From NCBI GenBank assembly GCA_030272585.1, contig BSYQ01000003.1, positions 6,262,001 to 6,326,000 of the forward strand: DNA of 64,000 nucleotides, written 5' to 3'. The position numbers and the translations under genes were made by a program. This DNA comes from Bryopsis sp. KO-2023. Its lineage: Eukaryota > Chlorophyta > Ulvophyceae > Bryopsidales > Bryopsidaceae. This document shows positions 52,318-64,000 of the stretch, in pieces. Under the pieces are notes generated by a model, which worked only from the letters and a program-made list of their open reading frames with translations, ran no database searches and was not told the DNA's origin. Each line of letters begins with the position of its first letter. Position 1 is the stretch's first letter.

Positions 52318-54678
52318 CTGAACACACGCACGATCGACCTTCAGTAGGACAGTTTGACACATGCAGCAACAAAAAGCGCGAGCAGGTGCAACGGTCTGCA
52401 CTCACCGGGCAGCTGCTCGTGCAGCTATAACATTTCCTGCCTGACGCACACACAGACGAGTCGACTGCTTCAAACTCACCTGCACCGATCGACGGAACGC
52501 GAGTTCCAAGGCTAGGCTTGCGTAGTAGTCTACCAATCCCACCCTGTGCATCTGATGTTTGACTAATAGGTTCTCATGAGAGAACAGGAAAGAAAGAACA
52601 CTGTTGGTTTTGCTTTTTGGGGCTCTCAGGAAAGAATCAGGCGTTCGTTCCTGCCGAAGTGCAGCCCTGGGGAGAGAAATATGATTTCACCAACTTGCAT
52701 TCCCCCCAATTAATTCAACAAAGATAGAGGCAGAGCACACAGCCACGCATCATCAAATTCAAAACCTTTTTAACAGAGTCCTTTTAAAACCCACACCCAA
52801 AAGGTGCACATGAGGTGGAGGTGTGTTATCCAAACACATACATATCCTCCAGTCGATTTCCTTAATCACCAAACTCAAAACCCCATTTTTCCCTCAATCT
52901 CCACCCTCAAATAAATTCGCTCCTTCCATATATATATAGCACACAGCCATCCTCACTCCATCACTAAATAACCTCGACTTAGAGAGGCCCCCCTCCATCA
53001 AAAGGTCACACTTCTCTGCTATTTCTGTATCTTCCAAAAGAAATTCTTGGCAACTTCAAACAAACTACAGGAAAAGTAAAAGAAACATCGAGGCACAGAT
53101 TCGTCGAAAACAAAACAGATCACGATAACAAAATGCGATGCAGAAATATTCATAGCGTTGTGTCAGACCCAATTGAATGAGATTATTTATAGTATAGATC
53201 GGATCTTGACAGCAAGGATGTAGTCTTCTTCTTGGTTGTATCTAGGTCTTTTTTGTAAGCTTCGATATGGTGTTTGTTGTATGGCCGAAGTAACACATGT
53301 CTTTTGACACACATTCACATAAATATCCCTTGGCTCCGATAACCGGTACATATGAACTTGATCCTCATTACACAAAACACATAGTCTACAGTCACTCATC
53401 AACCCACTTCTTCCAACACCCTCCCTCACCCCCCCCTCCCAAATCACAGTCTCCCTTAAAATTGTTTCAAAACCCGTTTTTCTCTTGTCAAAAGTCACAG
53501 TTCCCCACAACCTAAAGAACCTCCGTAAACACACACACACACGCACACAACCGCTGCGTGCATGCATATGTGACAATATCACGCCCCCCCCCCCCCCCCC
53601 TCTCCCCCAAAAGCCAAAAATCAATCTTGTTTGATACTACGAAACGCAGGCAAAACAAACCATCTCCAACAGCCTTTTCAGTTTTTTGTTTTAAACCTCC
53701 TGTTTGAATTAAAGAAAAAATGATTTCTTGTCTTTCCGCTCCTCTGTTAGCAAAATGGCATGCGCAGCCAAATTGTCAGACAAAGCCCTTCTATATATAA
53801 AAGTTTACAGCCCAAAAAGCATCAAGTTAAAAAAAAAAAAAAAAGAAACCACAAGGGGAGGACCATCTCCAAGTTCAAGGACAGGAAAGATATATCCCTT
53901 TATTCCCCTTCCTATCCTAACCTTGCTTTTTTTTTTTTTCTCAAGGTCCGAAAATTCCAACAACAAAAAAAATCGAAAAGGTAAAATATAATGATGCATG
54001 GACCTCTCTATGTAAACTGAAAGCGTATTTGAAACGAAAAAAGAAAAAAAAAGGGGAGAAAAAGCAGCAGCTAAAAAATCGCAGCGTCGGCCTTTTTCTT
54101 TTTTCTTGTCCTTTTTTCTTGTCTGGATTTTTTTTGAATTTGATCATGTGTCGATCAATATCGGGAAGAGGGAACCCCCCACCCAAAAATACTCGAATCA
54201 TAGAAGCTCCATTCGCTCTCGTTGGGTTTCATTCGCTCACTAGCACTCACACTCACTCTGTCACACTTTCTCTCACTTTTTTTGTCACTCTCAGTCTCAC
54301 TCTCTCTAACGTTTCACGTATGCTCTCTCACTAAATCCCACCTACAATACACACCAACATATAACTACCCAAACGAAAAATAAAAAACTTGAAAAAAAAA
54401 AAAAAGTTTAAAAAGAACTTGCTGCATTGCAACGGTCAAGTGGGTAAAACAAAAAGAGTGATCGACCCACAATGATGCAAAGATATTAATCAGAAAAAAA
54501 CGCGACGAAAAAGTGGAGATGCACAAGGAGGTTTCAACTTTTTTCAAATTTTGACTCTGAATATCAGACAAAAAAACTGACAAAAACATCTACCAAAATT
54601 TGACATTCGCCACTGCATGGTTTTTGCAACCACAAGAATCAATGATTGCTCTTCAACAAAAAAACGACAGCCGAGATT
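52318..54678. other. Intergenic, AT-rich and low complexity
   Basis: Contains a run of 17 C at 53584-53600, A and T runs, and short frames without domain signatures on both strands. I looked here for a guanylyltransferase domain continuing the capping gene (a KxDG-type motif in the minus-strand frames) and did not find one. Confidence 0.5.
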
Positions 54679-56233
54679 TCAGCCCACCCACCTGAATGCC
54701 CCTAGAATTTGCCGATCAACGGATCCCAAGGATTCGTTTTCGTCGCATTGAATTGAGCCATCATTGATATCGTCGTTCTCGACGATCATCAGTTTTTTTG
54801 ACACTTTGTCGGCCCCGGTTTCCTCACCCCTGCCTTTCGACGTCGAAGGCCTGCCGAACGAACAGACCTTCTTCCCGATTCTGATTAAATTGCCCCGAAA
54901 AGAACGAATGCTGTAATTTGGCCTCTCCACCTCTTCGTCTCTTGAGGACCGCTTTCGATTTTCCGGGTCTGACTCAGAGCTCCCGTTTCCGATCACGGAG
55001 GGCCCCGGTTGAGGGCTGGATCCGTAACGGCTGCAGAGCTCCGATTTGAATTTTTCGTGTTTGACGCCCGGGGACCTGGCCTTTGCAAAAGCAGCCAAGG
55101 CTTCCCCCACGGAGTAACCCCGTCTTTCCACAAGAAAAGACGACAGAATGAACCCTGTCCGATTAAAACCTGAAGGATGCATTCGAAAAAACTAATCAAT
55201 GACGATCAGCCTTTCTCCTTAGGGGCGTCGATCCTTTGAAAAAAAAATTGGTCATAAAATGACCCTGTTTTTGCGGGGATGATTTTTCCCCTCTCTTGGC
55301 ACAGATATGGTTTGTTTCCTCAAATGGGTTGAAATTCTATGAAAGAAAAAAGAAGGGATGATCATATGGCAATTTCATGATCAGACAGACTCCGCTTTCC
55401 TAATGTCCACTCGCCCACTCTTGCCCATATATTGGCCTCAGAAAAGTAACCCTGATGATTAATCAGTGTAGGGGTTTCTTTTCCTACTAAGGGAGGGGGT
55501 GCCATTTGAACATGGATCTAGGGATTTAGGTTTATTCTTGAATTTTTTGTATTTTTGTTTTTTTTGTTTTTTTTTATTATTTTTTTATTAAACTACACTA
55601 ACTGCAACAGGAAGAGGTCCCCATGTTCATCCATTTTCTCAAACTCAATTCAGAACTATTGAGAGAAAATTCATTGTTTTTTTTTTTTGTTGCGCCTTTA
55701 TTTTTTTACTTCTATATTCAACTTAGTTTCTGCAGACGAAGTGGGAATTTTTGCGGTGGAGTGTACCTCGATGTCACAAAGTACGGTGAGCGCCTACCGT
55801 ATGCGCAGTGAATGGCCACGAAACCGTCGGGATTCTCCTGCCAGAACTCCTCGGCGATTCTGGCAACCTCCTTAACGTGGTCTCTGGAAGGCAGCTCCTT
55901 AGCAATCAGGCGCACGTGGCGATACATCAAATCCCTGGGCAGGTCCTCCTCGTACAAACAAGCGTGATTGCACAGGTCTATGAACAACCCCACTTGTCGA
56001 CCCAGCGCACGCTGCTCCTCCAAGTACCCAGGCACCGTCAAGCTGTGCCTGGGGCGATCATCCAGCGACCAGTTCGCCAGGATCGATAAACTCAAGGGTG
56101 TTTTCATGGGAATGAATCTCGTGGACTCGAGAGGCGACCCCACGCTCGGATAGTCGCCCCATTTCCGCAGCTTTTTCAACACGCTCGGGACGCCATCGTC
56201 CCAGCCGTCCACAACAGGACACTCCTCCTTCAT
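54679..56233 (-). CDS. mRNA-capping-type RNA 5'-triphosphatase (cysteine phosphatase fold)
   Basis: Exons 56233-55798 and 55169-54679 give 308 residues; the intron is GTAGGC...CTTCAG, phase 1. The domain matches the N-terminal triphosphatase of metazoan and plant capping enzymes: STRFIPMKTPLS, VGLFIDLCNH, then the P-loop HCAYGFNRTGF (HCx5R, with catalytic Cys and Arg, split by the intron), and ALAAFAKARSPGVKHEKF. It removes the gamma phosphate of nascent RNA. The tail is charged and Ser-rich with no guanylyltransferase domain in view. It may end at this stop, or a GTGGGT donor just before the stop could lead to more exons. ATG at 56233 is chosen because the frame above it has only GTG and a splice-like CAG. 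Confidence 0.85.
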
Positions 56234-57230
56234 CACTTTTTTTTGTTTTTGTTTTTTCGATCTCCTCACCTGTTTATTTTATTTTTTTCCGATTAGCAAG
56301 AGTGGTCGGTTTATTTTTTCGAGCGTTGGGCGTCACACTAAGATATTTGAGAAGACCACCTCACCACTGACAAATAAAAAATAATTTAATTAAATTTATT
56401 AATTTACAGTAATAAATGTACGGGGCTTTTTTTTTCAACGTGAAACGATGTACACTCTGTCACATTGTGTTGGTTCAACTTTTTTTAATCTTTTTTTGAC
56501 CTTTTTTCTCCTGAAAGAGTGCAAAAAGGATATGAATTTTTGCTTGCTATTTCAACTTCAAATTCAACAACATGCAAAGAAAAGAAAAGGGAAAAAAGAG
56601 GAAAAAAAAAGAGATCGCTGTGGACTGCACAAAACACACTTTACAAACACAACTTCTTTCTTTCTACTTATGTCATAATGTTTCCCTTTTTTTTTTTTCC
56701 TTCTGAAAAAGTTTATCAAAATATTGTTCTATGAAAAAAAAAAAGAGAAAAACTTGTCCCCTAATATATTTACCAATCCCAACTCGGACGATCGTCTTCT
56801 TCATTCATCATGCAAAACTAGATTCAACCTCCCCCCCTCCCCTCCAAAAAAAAAATGAAAAAAGAAAGAAAGAAAAAGGATATCCCTTCCCTCCAAGGAT
56901 ATGTTTTTCTGTTCTCCTTTCGTGTTTTTTTCCCTTTCTATTGTACTTAAGTATTATTTTGTTTTCTTTCCACAGGGTTTTCGGAGCAGCTTCCATGCAG
57001 CTTCGCAACCACTCCATCCCTTGGGAAGGAAAAGACCGACTTCACCCCCAACCTTTCATTACCCCCCGTTACTGTGGCAATCATTGATTTTTTCACAACT
57101 TTACCCCACCCTCCTTTTTCACAAAATCTGAAAAGAAAAATGCAGCTTCTTTCTTGAGAAACATCCACACAATTGGGTGATTTTGCTTTGAAGCAAATGG
57201 TTTGAAAAAGTGTTTTTTTTTTGGTTTTTT
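56234..57230. other. Intergenic, AT-rich
   Basis: Between the divergent or tandem minus-strand genes; poly-T and poly-A runs only. It should hold the capping-gene promoter at its left and the 3' end of the nucleotidyltransferase-ankyrin gene at its right. Confidence 0.5.
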
Positions 57231-59987
57231 TCATTCTCCTAGAAGCTTTTCCAGTTTTGCTCGATGTTCGACCCTTCTCAAAGCGTCTTTCAAATCCCAT
57301 GGAGTACTACCACTAGTTTTCGAACTTCGTGATTTCCTTGCGCGTGCCATCAAATCCTTCCTGAAAATCAACCCCCCCCCAAAAAAAAAATAAATATAAA
57401 TAAATAATAATATTGAGGAAAAAGGAAGCACGACTGTTCTTTCAAATCCTATGTGCATCAATCAAAATCAAAATCAAAATATGTATATATATATTATTAT
57501 TTTTATTTTTATTTTTTCCGTTCTCACACAAAAGAAGAGAAAACCACTGCCATATGAACCGAAAATGAAACAAGGAATCCATGTGCCCCGATATTTATCT
57601 ATTTATTTGTAAATTCACACATTTATTTATTGATTGTTTTCAGTTATTTGTTTCATTTTTTCATTTATTTAATATTATTTTTCATTTTCACTCACCGTGG
57701 TTTGATGTTCACCCATTTGAGCGCAAGTCTTCGAGCCTCCTGGAGCGCTTTGTCGGATTTTGGGCCGATGTTTGTTTTGACTAGGACATCGTAATCTTTT
57801 CCGTAAAGCACCGACAAATGAATTCCGATCATCATTCTGGCATTGCAGCCCCAATTGTCGCACATCTCCTTCCTTGCACCCCGATCCAACAGCACCTGAA
57901 GAAACCGAAAAAAATGCATTTAAAAAAAAAAAAAAACACCAAATATCACCACCACACTGATGATTCAACAATCAGATTATCTGTTTGACAAACATTTTCT
58001 TTAACACCCCCTAAAAGGGAAGATTCCTTGGGGGGGGTTTCCACGTAACATTGACCCATTCACACAGTTAAAACATCGACCATAGCTCAGAGGGACATTC
58101 TCTTTTTCCGAATTCTAGTGGTTTTTTAAGATGTATTTCTGTTTGTCGGCATTATATAAGCAGTAAAAACGTTATTACTTTCAGAGGAAATTCATCAACA
58201 GGTTGTGCCATCGACCATTCTTTTCACTGCTGGATTGATTAAATGAAAAAGCAAAGGACCAAAACGATGATGAAACGAATGCTAAGGGAATTTTTCACAA
58301 TTTTCTGCTCCGAACCTGAACACAAGACAAATGACCCTTGGCAGCCGCAAGCATCAAAGGAGTTTCTCCTTTCTTGTTTCTGACATTGGGATTCCCCTCC
58401 TCGCTGAGAAGATCCTGGTGGCAAAAAACAAAAAAATCAAAGAAAGAAAAAAAAAAAAAACATGATAAAAAACCCCAACTTCATCCACTATATATGAATA
58501 CTCCCGGGGGGGGGGGGGAGGGGGAAGAAAACCGTCAATTAATCCATTTAAAAAAAATCATAAAAATCAAATCAAATCAAAAGTCAAGATGGAAGTGTGT
58601 GTGTGTGTGTTGGGGGGGGGTCGGGGGTATGACGATTTGTCAGAGGAAGTGGAATCTCGTCGGAGGAAATTATTTCTCCCCAAAAATAGAAGTCACCTGT
58701 AGGTTGCGTAACGACCCTGAAGAAGCTGCGTGATGTAAAGAAGTGTTTCCTGCATCATCTGGCTTTGAATATGCTGCTTTGGGTTTATCCACCTTCAACA
58801 ACACTGTCGAGCGGAATCAGACTATTTCCTTGTTTTTTGTTTTCATATTCGTATTTTCCCCTTCAAGCCGCATTCTGTGGCTGTTAGTTTTTTTTTTGTT
58901 TTTTTTTGACATGATGGAACCTTTTTCTTTTTCTCTGCTTTTTTTGAAGAGGGGGGGGGGGGGGGGGGGGGGGGGGGGTACTAGTTACAAAACCTATGTA
59001 TTTTCTTTCTTAAACAAAAAATGCTTTGTTGCAACACAGTGAAAGCTTGGCAGTTTCCTTCCTTTTTTTTTCGAAATCGTTTTCATTCACCCAGATAAAA
59101 AAACAACAAAGAAAAAACATATACTTGATAAAGACTCTTATTATTTCTTTGGATCGACTCTTTTTCTTTCTTGGCTTTTTCTAATAAAAAGGTGTGTCGA
59201 TAGATCACTCCTCCCGGAAAAATAAATAAAACATGAAAATTAACCAAAAAAATCACCTTGTTGGATAAAGCCTCTCTTGCTGCAATATGTGACGCATTCT
59301 GAAAAAAAAAGGGGGGATGTGTAAAAAAATAGCTGGCGATAAAACATATCAACAAGAAAATCAATATTTTCAACAAATCCTATACAAACTCACAACGATA
59401 CAAAAAAGAAAAAAAGAAAAAAACCCATCCTTTTCATTACATAAAACACAAAATAAATAAATAAATAAATAAATATAACTCGTGGCGATGGAATTACACG
59501 AGACAACAATTAGCACGTGCAGCCCAGGTCGCAACGGGCCATGGAAACTTCCCAGTGTACAACAACAGGGTTTGGGGTGAGGACCCGGACTGTTGGTTTT
59601 GTGCGCATCGGGACCGAGTGGTGTTGGGATCTAGGAACCATTTACTATGGGATTGTCCGGGGCTCGAGGATTGCAGGCGGGATAGTATCGCGGTGGTTCA
59701 ACTTTTTTCATCGGAACCCCTGATTTGGCAGGAGGGGATGTTTGCTTCGGAAATTGGGTTACGGGTACTAGTGGAATTTTGTATTCGTATGTACAATTTA
59801 CGCGCTGAATCGGAAGAAGGGTGATTTTTATTCTAGCAGGTTGTTTTTGGGAGTAAATTCGGGCCAAGGGTAGTACAGACAATTATTATTAGAGTGGAGG
59901 GCCCATATCACTCATTTGTATAGTGGACGGGCTACATGGGGCGGTTTGCCTCGATGTAACACATTTGAAAAAAAAAAAAAAAATATA

Positions 59988-60050
<63 letters not shown>

Positions 60051-63000
60051 GACACCTTTCGTTACCATTTTTGATCTCTTCCTTGGTCCTCTTGCAGGTG
60101 GTTGAGGCGATGGAGTTGCAGTTTCAAGACCGTTTTCAGTTTGATTTCCATTTTCCCCCGAAGATGTTGCTGGCGCAGGACCTCGAGCAGGGCCTCGAGC
60201 AGGACCAGGGCGAGGAGGGTCATCCACAGCCCCTGACACGGCAAAAAAAAAAAGTTTCTTGTTTTGCTTTTGCTTTTTTTCGCACAAATTCTGGCTAAAA
60301 AACGGCCTCCTCTGCTATACAATGCCACCACGTACGTTTTTTTTTTTTTGATGTTTCCTTTCAAAATTGAAGGCAAGTTGCAACTCACTTGAAGGACCAG
60401 GCGCCAGGGCACGGGTTACTTGAGAAGACATTTCTCCATTGGCCAGTCGGTTTACGAGAACAACAGATCGTGAGTTATGTGGGGCCTCATTTGCAGGACG
60501 ATTTCTTCCTTCGTTTTTCTTGTTGCGTGGAGGACTCCTGCTAGGAGCTGAATACAGCAAAGAAAGAAAAAACATTCAAATCACAACTTCACTCAGAAAT
60601 GGGGGAAAAAAAGCAAAAAGAGCATAAAACCCTGCCACCACCACCGAAACAAAACAAAACGAAATCATGCAACAGAGAAACGGACCTGGATCATCTTTGT
60701 GGGAAGCATTGAAAAGCTCCCTCCAAAGGGGCCAGAATTTTTTTGAAGAATCGCCCCGTCCTTTGGAGAAAGTTAGAATCGCACTGTTGGACCTTCTCAA
60801 GATCTCCTCAAACAAATCCCATCCTCTTCCCTTTTTTTTGGAAAAAATAAAAGTAAAAATTAGGCAGTGTTTGTTTGTGCGTTGAATGGCTTAAAACAGC
60901 TTTTTTGGTGTGAATCCTAGGAAAAATCATAAAAAAAAAAACGAAACAAAGAAGAACCTCACATTTCAACAAAAGGAGAAAAACAGAGAAAAAAAAAACA
61001 TCCAAATATTTTTCTGCATAAATAGAGAAACAAAGCACGGATCAAAGAAGTACAAAAAAAATGACATCCAGAATTAACCACCTTTCACGAACATCATGTA
61101 TATCCTTATATTATTATCCTTATATTGTGAAATGGAATTCCCCCCCCCTCTCTCTGATGACAAAAGATACAACTTCAAATGCACATAAAAACCATGCAAA
61201 AATAAATATAAATGGGCATACAGAACGAGATTTACATTGAGGGTTCGGGCGGTGTTGTTTGCAAAGGGCTCGAAAGGATCGTCGACAAAAATGAAACTTC
61301 TTTTGTTCCAAGCCAATGGACAGAAACCGCCATCCCATGCGCTGCCTGCCAAAATCTTGCCTGTGCTTCTGGCACCCTGGGGAAAAGAAAATGAATTACA
61401 GGGAAAAACATGAAATACAGGCAAAAAAATGAAACTAATCCAAAATTTTCGATCAACTGGAGATGAGAAAAGAGCACTTTCAGTAGGAGTAACAAAATCA
61501 ACGACACATATCTTATCATTTATTTATCATTTCCCTCAATGAAAAAGTTGCATAAAATTAACCAGTACCATATCTCTATGTATTTCGAGTGTATTCTTTT
61601 CCCGAATTAAAAAAATAAAATAAACTGTCGGAAAAAAAAAAATTGGCTATCGCTCATAGGGCTCTTTTTTTTTACCTTCGCTGAATTGAATGCGAACAAT
61701 CGGAAAACCACCAAGAAATTGATAAAAAGATTGAACAAAGGCTCCTTGTTTGACGAGGAGGAGGCCTTGTTCGCTGCCACCCATTTTTTAAAGGTCCCCT
61801 CGTATACTTGCAACAGAGACAGCACCGGTTTTCTGGATTTCAATGCCTCCCTCAACCCTGGGAAAAGCTCCTTGAAAGGGGGAAGAATCCTGGGGCTCCG
61901 AGATTGGCAAAAGCAAATTACGGCCAACGTCAGGCAGTACGAATTGAACGTACCGCTCGGGGAATGATTGATGCAATTCGCTTTGGCCCATTTTTTCACC
62001 GAAAATATCAATTCTTTCACGCGTGGATCCAGTTCGATAACCTGAAAATCGGGAGAGAAGAACAATGTTTTATTTATGAAAGAAAAAAAATTAAAATTAA
62101 AAATAGTTTTAAAAGAAGTTGTCCATATTGTACATCAATATTTAACGCACAATTGTTTATTTCTTTTTTTTACTTATTGCTCCAGGGAAAAAAAACGCTA
62201 GTGATCCTGTTTTTTTTGTTTTTGTTTTTTCAGCCCCTCCACTATGCAAATGTAAGGGGGCCACAAGAATACATCAAGTCCCCATTCCACATTTGAGGAT
62301 GAAAAATCATGGAAGAAAATCATAAGAAAATTGGACATTAATAAGTACAAAAAAAACTGTTACTAGAAGATATTGCCTTACATTCCACAGGTATCAGGGA
62401 ATTCTGGATCTTTTTTGGTTGTTTTTCTTCACCTTTACCGCTTCAAAGCAAAAAACAAAAAAAGGAGCTTCGCTTGACAAGGGAATACCAATGCTTTTGG
62501 AATTGAGATGATTGTCCGTGTATCTAGATTCATATCCTCACCTTTCCCAAAAGCCTGCTCTTGAACACTCCCAAGGAATTTCCCACCGAAAGGTCGCACT
62601 CAATCCCAGTATGTTTTTCAGTGAATTTGCTCACTGGGATTCTGGTCCCCAGCACCAACTCGCTTTTCCCAAAGTGCTTCTTCCTCAAGACTCTGTGCAC
62701 TTCCCTCAACAAATCCTTTTCGAACTTGGATCCCTGCCTCCCGCACATCCGCCAGTGACCCAGCCTCTCCGAGCCAACGCTCCCCTCCAGGGAGATGTCC
62801 AAATCGCCTCCCTTGAAGCTCAACCCCATTTCCGACGACCCGAAAGCTTTGAGGCTGAGAAACTGTACTCTCTGCAACGCTGTCGGGATGAGCTCAAAGT
62901 CGTCGCTTTCCGTTTCGACATCCCTCAACCCGGAGCTCGTCATTTCCGACCCTCTCCCACCGTCGCCTTCGATCGCGCGGCTCCATCGTGGGTTTCGACG

Positions 63001-63228
63001 TCTTTTCTGCACAGGGGTGTTGTTTCGCTCCTCCACTATCCACCCCTCCAAATTCTTCAGCAGAATCTCTTTGCGCTTGCACTCGGCAGCGTCCGCGACG
63101 TCGTTCAACAGCACACGAAGTCGTTCCGAAAGCGTCAACGACATTTCTGACGAGCGGATCGCCTTCTGCCAGCCTTTTTCCAACTCCGCGACTTTCGCGT
63201 CGAACGTGACCTCTCCATTTTCGCTCAT
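57231..63228 (-). CDS. Cid1/URT1-type nucleotidyltransferase with C-terminal ankyrin repeats
   Basis: Eleven exons: 63228-62542, 62041-61676, 61376-61236, 60830-60686, 60547-60389, 60232-60066, 59298-59257, 58792-58697, 58414-58316, 57895-57696 and 57360-57231. They total 743 residues and every phase fits. The N-terminal half is a non-canonical poly(A)/poly(U) polymerase: GS at 130-131, catalytic D142, D144 (GGDLDISLE) and D212 (IECDLSVGN), then the PAP-associated part (DPRVKELIFSVKKWAK, SYCLTLAVICF, VDDPFEP...NTARTL). A Pro/Gly/Arg-rich linker (exons 5-6) follows. Exons 7-10 encode ankyrin units (HIAAREALSNK, GNTSLHHAASSGSLRNL, GETPLMLAAAKGHLSCVQVL). Such enzymes add U or A tails to RNA 3' ends. 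The exon 6-7 join spans an intron with a LINE; a separate ankyrin gene starting there is the alternative. Confidence 0.75.
59478..60050 (+). mobile_element. 5'-truncated LINE (non-LTR retrotransposon) 3' fragment
   Basis: An open frame to 59824 reads ATGHGNFPVYNNRV, then CWFCAHRDRV...NHLLWDCPGL. This is the C-terminal CxxC...HxxxxC zinc finger of LINE reverse transcriptase ORFs. About 140 bases of 3' UTR, a poly-A run (59968-59982) and a (TAAA)n tail to 60050 follow. A second (AAAT)n tract directly precedes it (59451-59477). It lies inside intron 6 of the nucleotidyltransferase-ankyrin gene, antisense to it. RT and endonuclease domains are missing, so it is dead. Confidence 0.8.
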
Positions 63229-63716
63229 CTACCCTTTCTCGCCCTCGCCAGGGCCGCCGAATGAATACCAGAAACTGCGACACGAAAATGTCCTTTCCAA
63301 TTCAAGACACCACGACGCAGTGTTGGGGAAACGAACTCCGCCAAGAAGGCCAAATTTGTTTTTGTCTCGTTTCTTCGTCGAAGTGAAACTCTAGTTCGCA
63401 CTGGAATTGAACTGTGGCGGTCGGAAAACACCGCGGCCCTCCGCTCTTGTCGATTGCCCAGCCAACCTCAACCCCAGCAGCACCACAAGAGAAGGTGGGG
63501 ACAACTGGGAAGGAGAATGCCAACAGCGATCCCAGTCTGACCTGTGGAAGAGCGGGTGTGTCTGGCTTTTCCCTTGCAGTTGACTGATTGGTGCAACAAG
63601 CACAAAAAAACTCACGCAGGGAGAAGCGCAACGAAAGTCCACGATCGTTCGTCGTCTTGCTCGCCTGAACCCTCATCAGCAAGGGGAGCGATATCTTTGA
63701 CAGGGATACTTCGGTG
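63229..63716. promoter_or_regulatory. Shared intergenic region of two divergent genes
   Basis: 488 bases separate the start codons of the minus-strand nucleotidyltransferase gene and the plus-strand kinase gene, so both promoters must lie here or overlap leader sequence. No TATA box stands out. The open minus-strand frames across it are unspecific. Confidence 0.5.
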
Positions 63717-63972
63717 ATGGTTCTCCACAGCGATGGTTTGTCGAGCAAGAAAATGCGCTGTGAGGATTTCGAACTCAAAACCGTGATTTCGCGTGGGACG
63801 TTCGGTGTGGTGTATCGAGCAATAAGAAAAGAGGATGGGAAAGAATTCGCGCTGAAACAAGTCAGTCTTGCGGGGTTGGGGCGCGCGGAGAGGGAGGAGT
63901 GCATCGACGAAGCAAGGATACTGTCACAACTCAACCACCCTCACATCGTCCGTCACTACGATAGTTTCGTCG
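63717..63972 (+). CDS. NEK-like Ser/Thr protein kinase, first exon (partial)
   Basis: ATG at 63717; the exon ends at 63972 before GTAAGG and the gene runs off the window. The N-lobe is clear: glycine loop SRGTFGVVYRA, the ATP-anchoring lysine in FALKQVSL, the helix-C glutamate in CIDEARIL, and LNHPHIVRHYDSF. The last matches the NEK-family LxHPxIVxYxxSF signature. NEK kinases act in cell-cycle and ciliary control. An adjacent GTG two codons upstream is ignored. Confidence 0.85.
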
Positions 63973-64000
63973 GTAAGGATCTCATATGAACAAGCACAAA

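Noticed and set aside
62795..63394. Plus-strand 199-codon frame opposite the nucleotidyltransferase exon 1
   Set aside because: Shadow of the minus-strand coding exon, which has catalytic motifs.

Overview
The window is nuclear DNA of a eukaryote of the green lineage, most likely a green alga. Genes are split by GT-AG introns, and open frames follow splice phases instead of running unbroken. The Rubisco small subunit gene has a short plastid transit peptide, an [14 protein letters not shown] start of the mature protein and the long loop and C-terminal tail typical of green algal RbcS. An ELF4-type clock protein, an RSZ-type SR splicing factor, an 8-cysteine-type secreted protein and a plastid-targeted ATP sulfurylase fit the same origin. 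Species cannot be fixed from the sequence; chlorophyte and early-branching streptophyte algae both remain possible.

Layout. 1-7442: repeat-rich DNA (G-rich tract, TGTACATT arrays, A-rich purine blocks, a duplicated repeat unit) and an unidentified, possibly decayed plus-strand spliced gene. 7443-14363: complete LTR retrotransposon (element 1) with LTRs that look identical. 15250-16217: RBCS (minus). 18099-18987: secreted 8-cysteine protein (plus). 20488-20763: ELF4-like. 23031-24437: RSZ SR protein (minus). 24891-39036: a three-layer nest. Element 2 (minus) holds element 3 (29636-38481, plus), a chromodomain Ty3 element, and element 3 pol holds a hAT-type MITE (32548-33012). 39846-40304: small unknown two-exon gene. 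40629-43423: ATP sulfurylase. 44450-45435: frame-broken beta-helix (Pmp-type) pseudogene. 47556-49770: unidentified spliced minus-strand gene. 51812-52317: cysteine-rich protein (minus). 54679-56233: capping-type RNA 5'-triphosphatase (minus). 57231-63228: an 11-exon minus-strand gene that appears to join a Cid1/URT1-type nucleotidyltransferase to ankyrin repeats; an intron carries a 5'-truncated LINE. 63717-end: first exon of a NEK-like kinase, divergent from the nucleotidyltransferase gene.

The most striking material is in the retroelements. All three change frame by -1 immediately before a stop codon. In two of them the change sits on a textbook signal: A AAA AAC then TAG, 7 nt and a GC hairpin in element 2; G GAA AAC then TAA, 6 nt spacer and an 11-bp hairpin in element 3. 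Element 1 changes frame on a G9 run. The three share the same 12-nt primer binding site. Element 3 also carries an extra RING-like ORF downstream of pol and a perfect three-unit heat-shock element in its LTR. Elements 1 and 2 encode membrane-predicted Gag-region proteins and reverse transcriptases with a retrovirus-like LPQGW motif.
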